Below, piece after piece: positions 1-8,216 of a DNA stretch of 33,791 nucleotides (within the stretch, counting starts at the first letter, position 1; every line of letters starts with the position of its first letter). The stretch lies in assembly GCA_902489775.1 (NCBI GenBank), contig CABUBH010000023.1:1-33791 (forward strand), written 5' to 3'. The position numbers and the translations under genes were made by a program. The notes under the pieces are model-generated. The model did no database searches, was not told where the DNA came from, and saw only the letters and a list, made by a program, of their open reading frames with translations. This stretch comes from an uncultured Collinsella sp. (GTDB taxonomy: Bacteria; Actinomycetota; Coriobacteriia; Coriobacteriales; Coriobacteriaceae).

Positions 1-29
1 CCCCCGCTGCGCACTTCGTGCGGCGGGGG
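1..29. repeat. GC-rich hairpin at window edge
   Basis: CCCCCGC at 1-7 pairs with GCGGGGG at 23-29 around a GC-rich interior containing GCAC-TTC-GTGC. It may be the end of a larger palindromic repeat cut by the window edge, because the following bases 36-48 (CGTCCTGCGGAAA) are the exact reverse complement of 12472-12484 inside the long palindrome near 12.5 kb. The remainder of 1-213 holds no credible gene; a 6-bp hairpin (ACAGGC/GCCTGT, 190-204) follows the stop of the next minus-strand gene but lacks a T-run on that strand. Confidence 0.55.
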
Positions 30-213
30 TCCTGCCGTCCTGCGGAAAGATATGGGGGCAAAGCCCCTGGCCTCCCCTACGTTCACTTCGCTGGCGGCGG
101 CTACAGGGACCTACACTCTGTAAAAGCGCCGGGCTGATAGTTGCTTTTTATTGGTAGGGGCTCTTGCTAGGTAGGGACACTTACTAGTGACAGGCTTCGC
201 CTGTGCGCTTGGT

Positions 214-912
214 TTACGCTGCGCTGGTTTCTTTGTATTCGAAGACTGGTTCTAGGAGGTCTTCGATGTTGCAGTGGAGGGCTTTTGCTATGGCTCTTAC
301 GCTTGTTACCGAAGCTTCATTGATGTTTCTCTGGCGCTGCTCGTACATTTGGATTGAGCGGAGTGACACATCCGATTCGTATGCCAGATCTTGTTGGGTT
401 TTCTTGAGCCTCTTTCTTGCCAACGCAAGCTTGGTTTGCCTGGACGCTTTTTTCGCCATATCGCAGACGAGGCGAGCCACGCGTTCCTCCGAGGCTTCGT
501 GCCAGGGGTAGTACAGACTGCGTAGCACATCGAATGGAACGACATGCAGCAAATCTTCGAAAGACTCTCCTAGGCGCCACTGAAGGTATGCCAATATCCA
601 GCCTGTCCAATATTCCGGTGTCTTTTCGAATCGGTAGGTTCGATTTGGCATCGGCCTTGATTGATAGCCCGACCTTTCGGCGATAAGCGCGAACAGCTCA
701 ACGCCCGATTTTCCCGACACTACCCATGCGTTGCCGCATTCGAACTCGCGAGCTACGCCGCTCAAGCAAAAGAGTTCAGCAACTTCCGATCCTTCTGCTC
801 CATAATCGTTAACGGCATAGTCAAAGCAGTCGCCGAGATTGTTCATTGCGTCCTCGAGGTAGTAGACGGGGTATGTCCTACTCGGCCCACGATCCGTTAA
901 CTCTTGGATCAT
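214..912 (-). CDS. XRE-family HTH protein, probable antitoxin/regulator partner of the DUF3990 protein
   Basis: This 232-residue protein carries a C-terminal XRE-like helix-turn-helix (about residues 160-222, with KKTQQDLAYESDVSLRSIQ and an ALHCNIEDLL end). The N-terminal 150 residues resemble no domain I can name. The start ATG is preceded by GGAGGG and overlaps the end of the upstream DUF3990 gene by 35 nt, so the two are translationally coupled. The DNA-binding domain sitting in the second gene and the double palindrome ahead of the first gene suggest autoregulation of a toxin-antitoxin-like pair. Base composition is visibly less GC-rich than the neighbouring metabolic genes, consistent with acquisition by transfer. 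The HTH call is firm; the antitoxin role is inference from gene arrangement only. Confidence 0.8.
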   Translation of the reverse strand: MIQELTDRGPSRTYPVYYLEDAMNNLGDCFDYAVNDYGAEGSEVAELFCLSGVAREFECGNAWVVSGKSGVELFALIAERSGYQSRPMPNRTYRFEKTPEYWTGWILAYLQWRLGESFEDLLHVVPFDVLRSLYYPWHEASEERVARLVCDMAKKASRQTKLALARKRLKKTQQDLAYESDVSLRSIQMYEQRQRNINEASVTSVRAIAKALHCNIEDLLEPVFEYKETSAA

Positions 913-1561
913 TTAAATCAACCCTCCCTGCCATCAAATCCCTAATGTCGACACCATCAGAGTCAAATCCGTTTACCGTATCCAGGTACTTTCGTCGAGC
1001 GTTCTGTTCTCGCTCAAATCGTTTGGGATAAAACTCAGCTCCCGAAGCCTGCTTCCAATCGCGGAACTTAATCGCCGAGAACGCACGCTCACTCATAAGC
1101 GCATATTGAATGCCCAAATCCCCCAAAAACATAATGCGCTGCAATTGCCTGAGCGAGATCATGCCGTTGACAAACTGTCTTGCAAACGAGAAATAGGAAT
1201 CGTCTGCACGATAGCCTCGAATAACGTCATAGGGAGAAATATCAATCAGGCAGTTATCCAGCAGATAACGAAGCCCCTCGCGTGCTACTGGCGTTGAAAC
1301 ATTGAACTCTCTGTTATTCGCCAGAATTGCAAGCCAGTTGAGAATCGAGAACTCACCTGATTCCAAATCCAAAATCGCAAGGCCATCTAAATCAAGCTCA
1401 TATCGATTGGCAATGCCATCAGACTCGGTCCGGCATGCCCATTCCATCGCCATTTCTTCATGTGGCGTGCAATAAAACCCGCGCCCATAGTCATTGAATT
1501 GTCTGCATTTATCCAACGACGGATGCTCGACAACAACCTCCGACCCGTGCCAAAGCTCCAT
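878..1561 (-). CDS. DUF3990-like protein, putative ADP-ribosyltransferase-fold toxin
   Basis: The protein is 227 residues. Its N-terminus, MELWHGSEVVVEHPSLDK followed by NDYGRGFYCT and a later ARQFVNGMIS stretch, matches the pattern of DUF3990 proteins, a family related to the ADP-ribosyltransferase fold (H/Y/E-type motif: WHGS, then GRGFYCT). I chose the ATG at 1561 because GGAGG lies 5 nt upstream (1567-1571); a TTG four codons earlier has no such signal. The gene leads a two-gene operon with the overlapping HTH gene, and a 20-bp-armed inverted repeat covers its promoter. DUF3990 proteins are often found beside small antitoxin-like partners (DUF3791); here the partner is a much larger HTH protein. 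Enzymatic activity and target are unknown. Confidence 0.7.
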   Translation of the reverse strand: MELWHGSEVVVEHPSLDKCRQFNDYGRGFYCTPHEEMAMEWACRTESDGIANRYELDLDGLAILDLESGEFSILNWLAILANNREFNVSTPVAREGLRYLLDNCLIDISPYDVIRGYRADDSYFSFARQFVNGMISLRQLQRIMFLGDLGIQYALMSERAFSAIKFRDWKQASGAEFYPKRFEREQNARRKYLDTVNGFDSDGVDIRDLMAGRVDLNDPRVNGSWAE

Positions 1562-1579
1562 ATCGACCTCCAAACAAAA

Positions 1580-1626
1580 ATATCACCCCAGTGATAGTTT
1601 ACCAATAACTATCACTGGGGTGATAT
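1580..1626. promoter_or_regulatory. Double palindromic operator upstream of the DUF3990-HTH operon
   Basis: A perfect 20-bp inverted repeat (1580-1599 and 1607-1626) with a 7-nt spacer. Each arm contains its own palindrome TATCAC-N4-GTGATA (1581-1596 and 1610-1625), so this is two identical 16-bp operators 29 bp apart. On the minus strand a plausible promoter is TTGTCT (1631-1636), 17 nt, GATAGT (1608-1613); one operator would cover the spacer and -10, the other lies just after the start point. The natural ligand is the XRE protein of the same operon (inference). Confidence 0.8.
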
Positions 1627-1661
1627 AGATAGACAAAAGTTGTTTGACAGTGCGGCATGCC

Positions 1662-2252
1662 CTAGAGGCAGGCCTCGGCGATGCGCTTTTTGAGTTCGTC
1701 GATGCCGGTGCCGGTTTGGGAGCTTGTGATGATTACGTTCTCGGCCGGGACGTTGAGCTGCTTTTTGATGGCTGCTGCCTGGCGGGCCTGCTGGGTGCGG
1801 CTGAGCTTGTCGGCCTTGGTGAGGCAGACGATAAAGTTGAACTCGTTGCCCTGCAGGTAGTCGATCATGTCATGATCGAGCTTGCTGGGGTCGTGACGAA
1901 TATCCACCAGCGACACGACCAGGTTAAAGCTGCGCTCCGAGTCGAAGAAGTCGCCGATAAGCTCGGCCCAGCGGTCACGCTCGGCCTTGGAACGACGGGC
2001 GAAACCATAACCCGGCAGGTCGACGAAGTGCACGTCGTCAGCCTCAAAGAAGTTGATGTTGCTCGTCTTGCCCGGTGTGCTCGAGACCTTGACGAGGTTC
2101 TTGCGGCCAAAAAGCTTGTTCATGATCGACGACTTGCCCACGTTGGAGCGGCCGACGAAGCTCACCTCGGGGCAGGTGGACTCGGGAATCTGCGAAACCT
2201 TGCCATAGCTGGCAACGAACTTGGCAAGCTGGTAGTTAATGGAATCGGCCAT
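1662..2252 (-). CDS. engB: Ribosome biogenesis GTP-binding protein EngB/YsxC (YihA)
   Basis: This 196-residue P-loop GTPase is the normal length for EngB, which assists maturation of the large ribosomal subunit in the cytoplasm. Visible motifs are G1 GRSNVGKSS (residues 34-42), the G2 threonine in STPGKT, G3 DLPGYG and G4 TKAD, followed by the G5-like SSQTG. GYGFA after G3 is typical of the EngB family. The start ATG at 2252 has AAGGAG 7 nt upstream; longer in-frame readings lack a ribosome site. It ends 100 bp from the DUF3990 promoter and lies 38 bp downstream of the nucleosidase gene on the same strand, so the two are probably co-transcribed. Confidence 0.96.
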   Translation of the reverse strand: MADSINYQLAKFVASYGKVSQIPESTCPEVSFVGRSNVGKSSIMNKLFGRKNLVKVSSTPGKTSNINFFEADDVHFVDLPGYGFARRSKAERDRWAELIGDFFDSERSFNLVVSLVDIRHDPSKLDHDMIDYLQGNEFNFIVCLTKADKLSRTQQARQAAAIKKQLNVPAENVIITSSQTGTGIDELKKRIAEACL

Positions 2253-2290
2253 GGACACTCCTTGGTCGTAGGTTCTTACAAAAGAGCGCG

Positions 2291-3031
2291 CTAATAGATA
2301 GCAGCGATACGGCGAACGATATCGAGCGTAATGCCACTCGCGGCGCGAGCATACTCGAACAGGTCGAACTCGCGGTCGCAAATCGCATCGTACGCCTCAT
2401 CACAATTATCGCTGATAGCGCGCAACACCAGGCAATCGACACCATTTTTAGTTGCGACATGGGCAATCGCCGCGCCCTCCATGCCGACACAATCGGCGTG
2501 CGTCGCCTCGATAGCGTCGTTGCGCATGGCGGCGCCCGTCACAAAACGGTTGCCCGTGGCAATCGTGCCGACCAGGAACTGCTTTGCGCCCTCGTTCGAG
2601 GCGGCCGCATTTGTCGAAGCATCAACAAACCCATGCTCAGCAAGTACATCGGCAGCGATATCGACCAGCGCAGACGTCGAGCCAAACTCCTCGAGCCCCG
2701 GTGCAGACTCGGCGATAAGCGCGGTATCGGTATCCAGATAGCGCAGGCACTTGCCAATGACGATATCGTCAATATGGAGCTTGGGATTCAGGCCACCTGC
2801 GATACCCGAAAGCACAACTGCCTGTGGAGCATACTTGCTAATGAGGTGCTGCGTCGCAGCAGCGGCGTTCACCGTGCCCATGCCCGCCGTTGTGGCGACA
2901 AGCGTCAGGCCGTCGAGCTCACCGCTCACAACGGTCAAGCCTGCCTCCTGTGCCTCGCAAACGTCGCTCAGCTCTTCCTTAATCTGCATGATCTCTTTTT
3001 CGAGTGCACCGATAATCGCGATGGTAGCCAT
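2291..3031 (-). CDS. mtnN: 5'-methylthioadenosine/S-adenosylhomocysteine nucleosidase (MTAN)
   Basis: This 246-residue nucleosidase cleaves adenine from 5'-methylthioadenosine, S-adenosylhomocysteine and 5'-deoxyadenosine. The last substrate is relevant here because radical-SAM enzymes such as the nearby PFL activase release it. The N-terminus IAIIGALEKE matches the family's glycine/glutamate loop, VVLSGIAGG (72-80) is the nucleoside-phosphorylase signature, VGMEGAA (E185) provides the ribose-binding glutamate and RAISD (D208) the catalytic aspartate. The ATG at 3031 is preferred over TTG at 3043 because a GGGGA motif lies 5 nt before it. Confidence 0.94.
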   Translation of the reverse strand: MATIAIIGALEKEIMQIKEELSDVCEAQEAGLTVVSGELDGLTLVATTAGMGTVNAAAATQHLISKYAPQAVVLSGIAGGLNPKLHIDDIVIGKCLRYLDTDTALIAESAPGLEEFGSTSALVDIAADVLAEHGFVDASTNAAASNEGAKQFLVGTIATGNRFVTGAAMRNDAIEATHADCVGMEGAAIAHVATKNGVDCLVLRAISDNCDEAYDAICDREFDLFEYARAASGITLDIVRRIAAIY

Positions 3032-3109
3032 GCCATTCCCCAAACCTATACGAAATTCTCAACCACGGTATGGTACCAGCATTTTGTTTGACCTCGTCAA
3101 ACGAACACG

Positions 3110-4228
3110 CTAGGCCAGCACAGCTCGCGTATCAAACAGAGCCTTTGCAATCGCAGCCGTAACCTCGCTCGAGCGATCGCTCCACGGCATCGATGTCATG
3201 ATGCTCATAATGTAGGTGTCGCCATCGACATCGATGAGGCCCGCATCGCATGTCGAATAGCAACCATCCTCGCTTATCCAGCCTGCCTTGTTGCGCACCA
3301 AGGCTTGGTCGTCCGCAATGCCATCGCGAATAAACGATCGGGCCGTAGAGGCCAGAAGGCCCGACAGCCATTGCGACGTCTCGGTATCATGGCTCAGATA
3401 CTCGCTCATCTCGCACCACAACTTGGCCGAGGTACGCGGACAATAAGTGGGAAAATCACTCATCGGATCGAGCGCGGTATCGTAATCGATGTCAAGACTG
3501 ACAATCCAATCCTCGTAACCGGCATGGTCAAACGCCGCGCGTAACGCAATAAACGAATCGTTATCCGAATTAACGACCGCGGCCTCGATCAGGTCGTGCA
3601 CCGTCTGCCAACCCATGTTGTAGCCACCATAGGTGCCAAGGGAGTCATCGAGTGAAACCTGGCCCGTCTCGACCAGAGATTCGCAAATGTACAACGCATA
3701 GAGTGCCTTGTAGCTACTCGCACCGTACACCTCGACATCAGCGTTATACGTCACGCCCTTACCGCTCGACAGGTCGTAAAACACCACGCCCACATCGCCC
3801 AGCTCCTGCGCCTGGTCAAGCGCATTCTGGAGTGCGGCGAGGCTCTCATCCTCCAGGGCGAGGATCTGGTCATCAACCAGTGAGAAGGTCTGCACGGTAT
3901 CGCCTGAGGGAATATAGTTAAAGTCCGCCTTCGAAAGCCTCGTCTTGAGGTTCGCTGTCGACAGGGTTTGACTTGCGGTGACTTTAGATTCAGAGACCTT
4001 TTTGTTTTGCGTCTGTACCGTTGACGCATCTGAGTGTGCCATTCGCTCCGACGCGTAGGTTTTGGCGGTAATTCCGAGGATAATAACCGCCGACGTTAGC
4101 ATCCCAATGGCGGCAATCTTCCTCACGCGGATGCGAGCGCCGGCAAGGCCACGCGAAGACGTGCCCTTCGTCTTATATCTGCTGCCATGCTGCGGCACAT
4201 ACTCGTCCCGCGATGCGATGTTTCGCAC
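3110..4228 (-). CDS. Membrane-anchored serine hydrolase, class A beta-lactamase/transpeptidase fold
   Basis: The protein has about 372 residues: a basic cytoplasmic N-terminus, one membrane segment (about residues 37-57, IAAIGMLTSAVIILGI), a Ser/Thr-rich extracellular linker, then a penicillin-recognising domain. The active-site motifs are SSYK (S171, K174), SDN (221-223) and KAG (314-316) in place of the usual KTG. The start GTG at 4228 is chosen for an AGGAG 5 nt upstream; the ATG 13 codons earlier has none. A surface-anchored enzyme of this kind may act on peptidoglycan or be a lactamase-like protein of other function. True beta-lactamase activity is doubtful because the Ω-loop ExxxN motif is not obvious and the third motif is altered. 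Confidence 0.82.
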   Translation of the reverse strand: MRNIASRDEYVPQHGSRYKTKGTSSRGLAGARIRVRKIAAIGMLTSAVIILGITAKTYASERMAHSDASTVQTQNKKVSESKVTASQTLSTANLKTRLSKADFNYIPSGDTVQTFSLVDDQILALEDESLAALQNALDQAQELGDVGVVFYDLSSGKGVTYNADVEVYGASSYKALYALYICESLVETGQVSLDDSLGTYGGYNMGWQTVHDLIEAAVVNSDNDSFIALRAAFDHAGYEDWIVSLDIDYDTALDPMSDFPTYCPRTSAKLWCEMSEYLSHDTETSQWLSGLLASTARSFIRDGIADDQALVRNKAGWISEDGCYSTCDAGLIDVDGDTYIMSIMTSMPWSDRSSEVTAAIAKALFDTRAVLA

Positions 4229-4385
4229 GTGGTCTCCTGACTGCCACCGTTTATATACGAGCAGCATGATACCGAGCAGGCATTTCTTTCCAAAGATATT
4301 CAGCGGCGTTTAAGGTGTCTTTAAAGAAACCACAAGCGTATTTATCCAAATGGCACGATTCTGTTGCGCATCTCTACCCAAAACG

Positions 4386-4454
4386 AAGTTGCGGTGAAAT
4401 GGTTCCTGTTTGGGCGGCATAAGCCGAAAAACAAGAACTATTCCACCGCAACTT
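4386..4454. repeat. 69-nt imperfect palindrome
   Basis: AAGTTGCGGTG at 4386-4396 pairs with CACCGCAACTT at 4444-4454, and pairing continues inward through AAT/ATT, GTTC/GAAC and TGTTT/AAACA, separated by single mismatches, to a GGC/GCC tip with an ATAA loop. It lies upstream of the serine hydrolase and downstream of pflA, both on the minus strand. It could be a mobile palindromic element or a terminator for pflA; there is no T-run directly after it. Confidence 0.7.
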
Positions 4455-4489
4455 GACGGGGCTCTTTGGCAATCAACATGGTGCCCAGG

Positions 4490-4522
4490 GGCACTCATTT
4501 AAGTCTGTCCCCAATGAGTGCC
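4490..4522. repeat. REP-like palindrome
   Basis: GGCACTCATT (4490-4499) and AATGAGTGCC (4513-4522) form a 10-bp inverted repeat around a spacer containing GTCTGTCCCC. The wording resembles REP-type intergenic palindromes mobilised by RAYT (Y1-family) transposases; no RAYT gene is in the window. It sits 13 bp from the pflA stop codon and may also end or stabilise that transcript. Confidence 0.6.
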
Positions 4523-4535
4523 TGAAAATGGCTCG

Positions 4536-5354
4536 CTAGCCGATGGCGTTTTTGAGTTCCGCGCGGCGCTTTTTCATGCCCGTCATGACGGCGTTGCGTA
4601 GCTCGGGCATGCGCGCGGTATCCATCTGGGGCACGCCCTCGAGCTTATAGGGGATGCCCAGTTGCTCGTACTTGACGACACCCATCGTGTGATACGGCAG
4701 CATCTCCAGGCCGACCACGTTATGCCACGGGGCGATTAGACGACCGAGTGCCTCGCACTCCTCTACCGTGTCGGTAATGCCCGGCACCACCACGTGGCGG
4801 ATAACGACCTTAATCTTGCGACGCGCCAGCTCATCGCCAAACGCCAGAATGCGTGCGGGATCGCAACCGGTCAGCTTTTTATGCTCAACCGGATCGGCAT
4901 GCTTAATGTCGAGCAGCACCATGTCGGTCTCGTTGAGAACGGCATCGAACTTCTCGGGGTGGTTGGGATCAAACGCATAACCGCAGCTGTCAAGGCAGGT
5001 ATGCACGCGACCATCGGGGTTGTTGTGCATTGCACGGAACAGGTCAGCCAAAAACTCAGGCTGTAGGAGCGGCTCGCCGCCCGAAACGGTAATGCCGCCA
5101 CTGCGATAGAACTCATGGTTGCTCTGGAATTCGTCCATCAGATGCTCGACGGTCACCATCGTGCCGCCGTTAACCGACCAAGTATCGGGATTGTGACAAT
5201 ACGCGCAGCGCATGGGGCAACCTTGGACAAATACCACAAAGCGAATGCCGGGACCATCGACCGTTCCCATCGTCTCAATCGAATGCACGCGGCCTAGGGC
5301 AAACGCAGAGTCCTCGGGACGAGCGTCCACTCCCTCAAGCGTCATCTCAGCCAT
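4536..5354 (-). CDS. pflA: Pyruvate formate-lyase activating enzyme (radical SAM)
   Basis: This 272-residue radical-SAM enzyme generates the glycyl radical of pyruvate formate-lyase using S-adenosylmethionine and a [4Fe-4S] cluster. The cluster motif is CPMRCAYC (C46, C50, C53) followed by HNPDTW. SIETMGTVDGPGIR is the hallmark N-terminal motif of PFL activases, and SGGEPLLQ is the SAM-contacting GGEP motif. An AAGG lies ahead of the ATG. Its substrate would be the separate glycyl-radical subunit encoded at 12592-12843. Unlike in enterobacteria, the activase gene is about 7 kb away from the lyase genes, but on the same strand. Confidence 0.96.
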   Translation of the reverse strand: MAEMTLEGVDARPEDSAFALGRVHSIETMGTVDGPGIRFVVFVQGCPMRCAYCHNPDTWSVNGGTMVTVEHLMDEFQSNHEFYRSGGITVSGGEPLLQPEFLADLFRAMHNNPDGRVHTCLDSCGYAFDPNHPEKFDAVLNETDMVLLDIKHADPVEHKKLTGCDPARILAFGDELARRKIKVVIRHVVVPGITDTVEECEALGRLIAPWHNVVGLEMLPYHTMGVVKYEQLGIPYKLEGVPQMDTARMPELRNAVMTGMKKRRAELKNAIG

Positions 5355-5541
5355 TCCCGCTACCTTGCCTCTCTTTGGTTTTTGCCAATTTTAATGCCAG
5401 AGCCATTCTAGCCCATACGCATGATGGTGAAACGGTTTAGCGGTCGATTGGGTTGTCCTATTTGGCCCCACGCAAGAGCGGCAGGAGAGCTATCGCAACC
5501 CGCCCGCCGCCGAGGCAATAGAAATCGATAGACGCTAGACC

Positions 5542-6396
5542 TTACGCTTTAAGCGTGAGCACCGCGCCGAAGGCGGTCGGGCCGCAATGGCTCGAGATCA
5601 CACCGCCGACCTGAGTCCAGGTAACGTCCTCAAAGCCCAGGTCGTGCGCATAGACTTCCATGTCGTCGCGCAGCTCCTGTGAAAGGCCCACCGAATACGC
5701 CAAGCCAATGTGCGAGTAGTCAATCTCGCCTTTCGCAACCATGTGGTCAATAAAGGCGCGGGCGCATTTGAGCATAGAGCCGCGGAACTTCTTGGTCGCC
5801 ACAAACTTACCGCCCGTTACCTCAATGCAGGGCTTAATCTTGAGCAGGTGGGCGCCAAGGAACGCGACGTTGGACAGACGACCGCCCGCCTTAAGAAAGG
5901 CCAGGTCGGTAGGAACAAAGCCCAGCAGCACGCGGTCCATGACGGAGTTCGTAAATGCAAAGATCTCGTCGACGGTGGCGTCGGGGTGAGCCTCGATGTA
6001 TTTGGCGGTCTCGACGGCAACGAGCGACTGGCCCACCGAGACAAAACGCGTATCCATGGAGAATACGTAGTCGCGGCCCTTAGCCGCAATCTTGGAGGAC
6101 TGATGCGAGCAAGTCGTGACTTCGGAGTACGCAAGATGCAGAATGGTCGCATCGGGCTGCTCGGCATGGATACGGTCATATACGTGCGCAAAATCTGCAG
6201 GCGCGCAGCCGCTGGTCTTGGGCATTACGCCAAGCTCGTTGCAGCGCGAGTAAATCTCGAGTGGATCGATGGAGCCGTCCTCGACGGTCTCGTCACCAAT
6301 CGTGACATGCATGGGCACGCGCACGATGCCGTAGCGCTCGCAGAGCTCCGGCGTCACATCCGACCCAGACTCAACCACGATTACGTACTTGCCCAT
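5542..6396 (-). CDS. DegV family fatty-acid-binding protein (FakB-like)
   Basis: The 284-residue protein has the two-domain DegV fold that binds a fatty acid for phosphorylation by the FakA kinase. The N-terminus IVVESGSDVTPEL matches the usual TDSSxDL motif with variations, PKTSGCAPADF corresponds to the conserved TSxPxxxxF, LKAGGRLS is present, and the C-terminal SSHCGPTAFG (from residue 268) is the lipid-headgroup loop. I chose the ATG at 6396 because MGKYVIVVES aligns with the family start; in-frame starts at 6420 and 6507 would add residues unlike the family, and no ribosome site is strong. Membrane phospholipid synthesis from exogenous fatty acids is the likely role. The fatty-acid kinase gene is not in the window. 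Confidence 0.9.
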   Translation of the reverse strand: MGKYVIVVESGSDVTPELCERYGIVRVPMHVTIGDETVEDGSIDPLEIYSRCNELGVMPKTSGCAPADFAHVYDRIHAEQPDATILHLAYSEVTTCSHQSSKIAAKGRDYVFSMDTRFVSVGQSLVAVETAKYIEAHPDATVDEIFAFTNSVMDRVLLGFVPTDLAFLKAGGRLSNVAFLGAHLLKIKPCIEVTGGKFVATKKFRGSMLKCARAFIDHMVAKGEIDYSHIGLAYSVGLSQELRDDMEVYAHDLGFEDVTWTQVGGVISSHCGPTAFGAVLTLKA

Positions 6397-6546
6397 TATT
6401 ATCACGACCCATCTCGACATTGGCTTTTCAATACATGGCACGCGCCGCCGCACTGTTGCACAACGGCGCCCAAGCACCAAAGAGACGCCGCCCCTTGCGC
6501 ACAACAAAGGACAGCGTCTCCCTGGAAAACTCCGTGCTAACCTGAG

Positions 6547-6575
6547 ATTCTACACGGTTTATTACTAAGTGTTAC
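6547..6575 (-). promoter_or_regulatory. Candidate promoter for the degV gene
   Basis: On the minus strand GTAACA (6570-6575) and TAGAAT (6547-6552) are separated by 17 nt, giving a transcript with a leader of about 140 nt before the DegV start. The match is moderate. Confidence 0.4.
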
Positions 6576-6672
6576 TTACTCCGCAAACGGTCGCTATACG
6601 CGATAAACGGTAGTTGGCCGCGGCAACTGCGATTCATTTCGCCCAGCAAGTCCAATCGTGCCCCATGCACGG

Positions 6673-8121
6673 TTAATGCACGAGGCGGTAGAAATTCATC
6701 GATGCCGCACCCTCGGCATGCAACCCCATCGCCGAAACCGCCGGCGAATAGGTACGGCTCGTAAGTGCCGCCTCGCCGCCATTTGCAAAAATCTCGACAA
6801 TCGTAGTGTCCGAAAGCACGCGCAGGTCGCGAAGCTCGCTGAGCTCGATCGACCTCTGGTCGCGCCCATAGCCTTCGTCACCCATGTCGAGGGTAAGCAT
6901 CCCGCCTGCATAGCGCACAAAGACACCCTTGCGGATTTCGAGCTCGACCATCTTGGTGCCCTCACAGGAAACCACAAGATCAAACAGGCGGCCCGGCTCC
7001 TCAACGGTTTCACCGCCTGTCGCGCGAACGCAGTCGCCGCGCATCCTCTCAATCTCGTGCGCCGGCTGCTGGCAGAGCTTACCATCGCGCATGCTCAGCT
7101 CTCGCGGCACCGTCAACGCGCACTGCCACCCGCGCGCCACCGTCGGGTTTTCCGCCGTCGCATCGGGGCAACCCGACCATCCGATCATCAAACGCCGGCC
7201 TGCAGCATCCTCAAAGGACTGCGGAGCATAGAAATCAAAACCGGCATCGACCATCGGGGGCATGCCCTGCCCGACGATTTTAAAGCTCGGCGCCTCCCAA
7301 TCGGCCTCGATGGGGAACCACACGCACTGATGCGGATTGCGGTAACGCCAACCATCGGCAGGCACACCCTGCGGACAGCAAACGAGAACAAGCTCACCAT
7401 CGAGCTCAAACAGATCGGGGCACTCCCACATAAAGCCAAACTTCTCGCCCAGCTCAATACGCGTCGCATAGTTCCAGTCCTCTAGATCGCGCGAGGTATA
7501 GACAAGCACGCAGCCGCGGTCGTCTTTCGTACGAGCGCCCAGAACCATGTAGTAGATACCATCGTGCTCAAGGATCTTGGGGTCGCGCACGTGCGTACCG
7601 ATATCGTCGGGGTAATCGACCGGTCCAACAGCTATGCGCTTCTCGCCCAATTCGTCGGGGTTCTCCGCAACCATATGAATCTGGTTTTGCTCACGACCCG
7701 TCAACACGTAGTCGTAATCATCGCGATCAAAATGCTTGACGTTGCCGGTATAGAAGTAGTGAATCTTGCCATCACGTACAAAGGCAGAACCAGAATACGC
7801 TCCGTTCGAATCCAAATCGGAATCGGGGAACAGCGCGGGGCCGTGATTCTCGTACGTCACAAAATCCTTTGTCGTCAGATGGTTCCAAAGCACTGGACCG
7901 CCATGCGCAGCATCGAATGGATCGTATTGGTGATAGATGTGATACGTATCACCAATCTGCACCAAACCGTTGGGGTCGTTGAGCCAGCCAAGCTCAGGCT
8001 CCACATGGAACAGGAGTCTATCGGGGTCGGACGCGATGCGAGCCGCCGTCTCATCCTGTCCGGCTCGCCACTGCTCATAGTCCGCGCGTGTCACCTTATT
8101 TTTTTGATTAAACATCGCCAT
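6673..8121 (-). CDS. Sucrose-6-phosphate hydrolase / beta-fructofuranosidase, GH32
   Basis: This 482-residue glycoside hydrolase family 32 enzyme would hydrolyse sucrose 6-phosphate, made by the adjacent PTS, to glucose 6-phosphate and fructose. All three catalytic blocks are present: WLNDPNG (nucleophile D49), HVRDP (D180, transition-state stabiliser) and WECPDL (acid/base E233). A five-bladed propeller (about 35-340) is followed by the usual C-terminal beta-sandwich, in which VEIFANGGE is typical. It is the last gene of the fructoside operon, 95 bp after the PTS gene. The start ATG has AGAAGG close by, and an alternative ATG lies two codons downstream. Confidence 0.95.
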   Translation of the reverse strand: MAMFNQKNKVTRADYEQWRAGQDETAARIASDPDRLLFHVEPELGWLNDPNGLVQIGDTYHIYHQYDPFDAAHGGPVLWNHLTTKDFVTYENHGPALFPDSDLDSNGAYSGSAFVRDGKIHYFYTGNVKHFDRDDYDYVLTGREQNQIHMVAENPDELGEKRIAVGPVDYPDDIGTHVRDPKILEHDGIYYMVLGARTKDDRGCVLVYTSRDLEDWNYATRIELGEKFGFMWECPDLFELDGELVLVCCPQGVPADGWRYRNPHQCVWFPIEADWEAPSFKIVGQGMPPMVDAGFDFYAPQSFEDAAGRRLMIGWSGCPDATAENPTVARGWQCALTVPRELSMRDGKLCQQPAHEIERMRGDCVRATGGETVEEPGRLFDLVVSCEGTKMVELEIRKGVFVRYAGGMLTLDMGDEGYGRDQRSIELSELRDLRVLSDTTIVEIFANGGEAALTSRTYSPAVSAMGLHAEGAASMNFYRLVH

Positions 8122-8216
8122 TGGCCTTCTCGTCTATAGGGAAGGACGCTCGACTCACACGAGCCGAACGCCCCTCCTCAAATGGACTTATCCGCACGTT
8201 ACGCTGAACGGCTCAA

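Noticed and set aside
4310..4498. 62-codon minus-strand frame
   Set aside because: It consists mostly of the 69-nt palindrome and part of the REP-like repeat.
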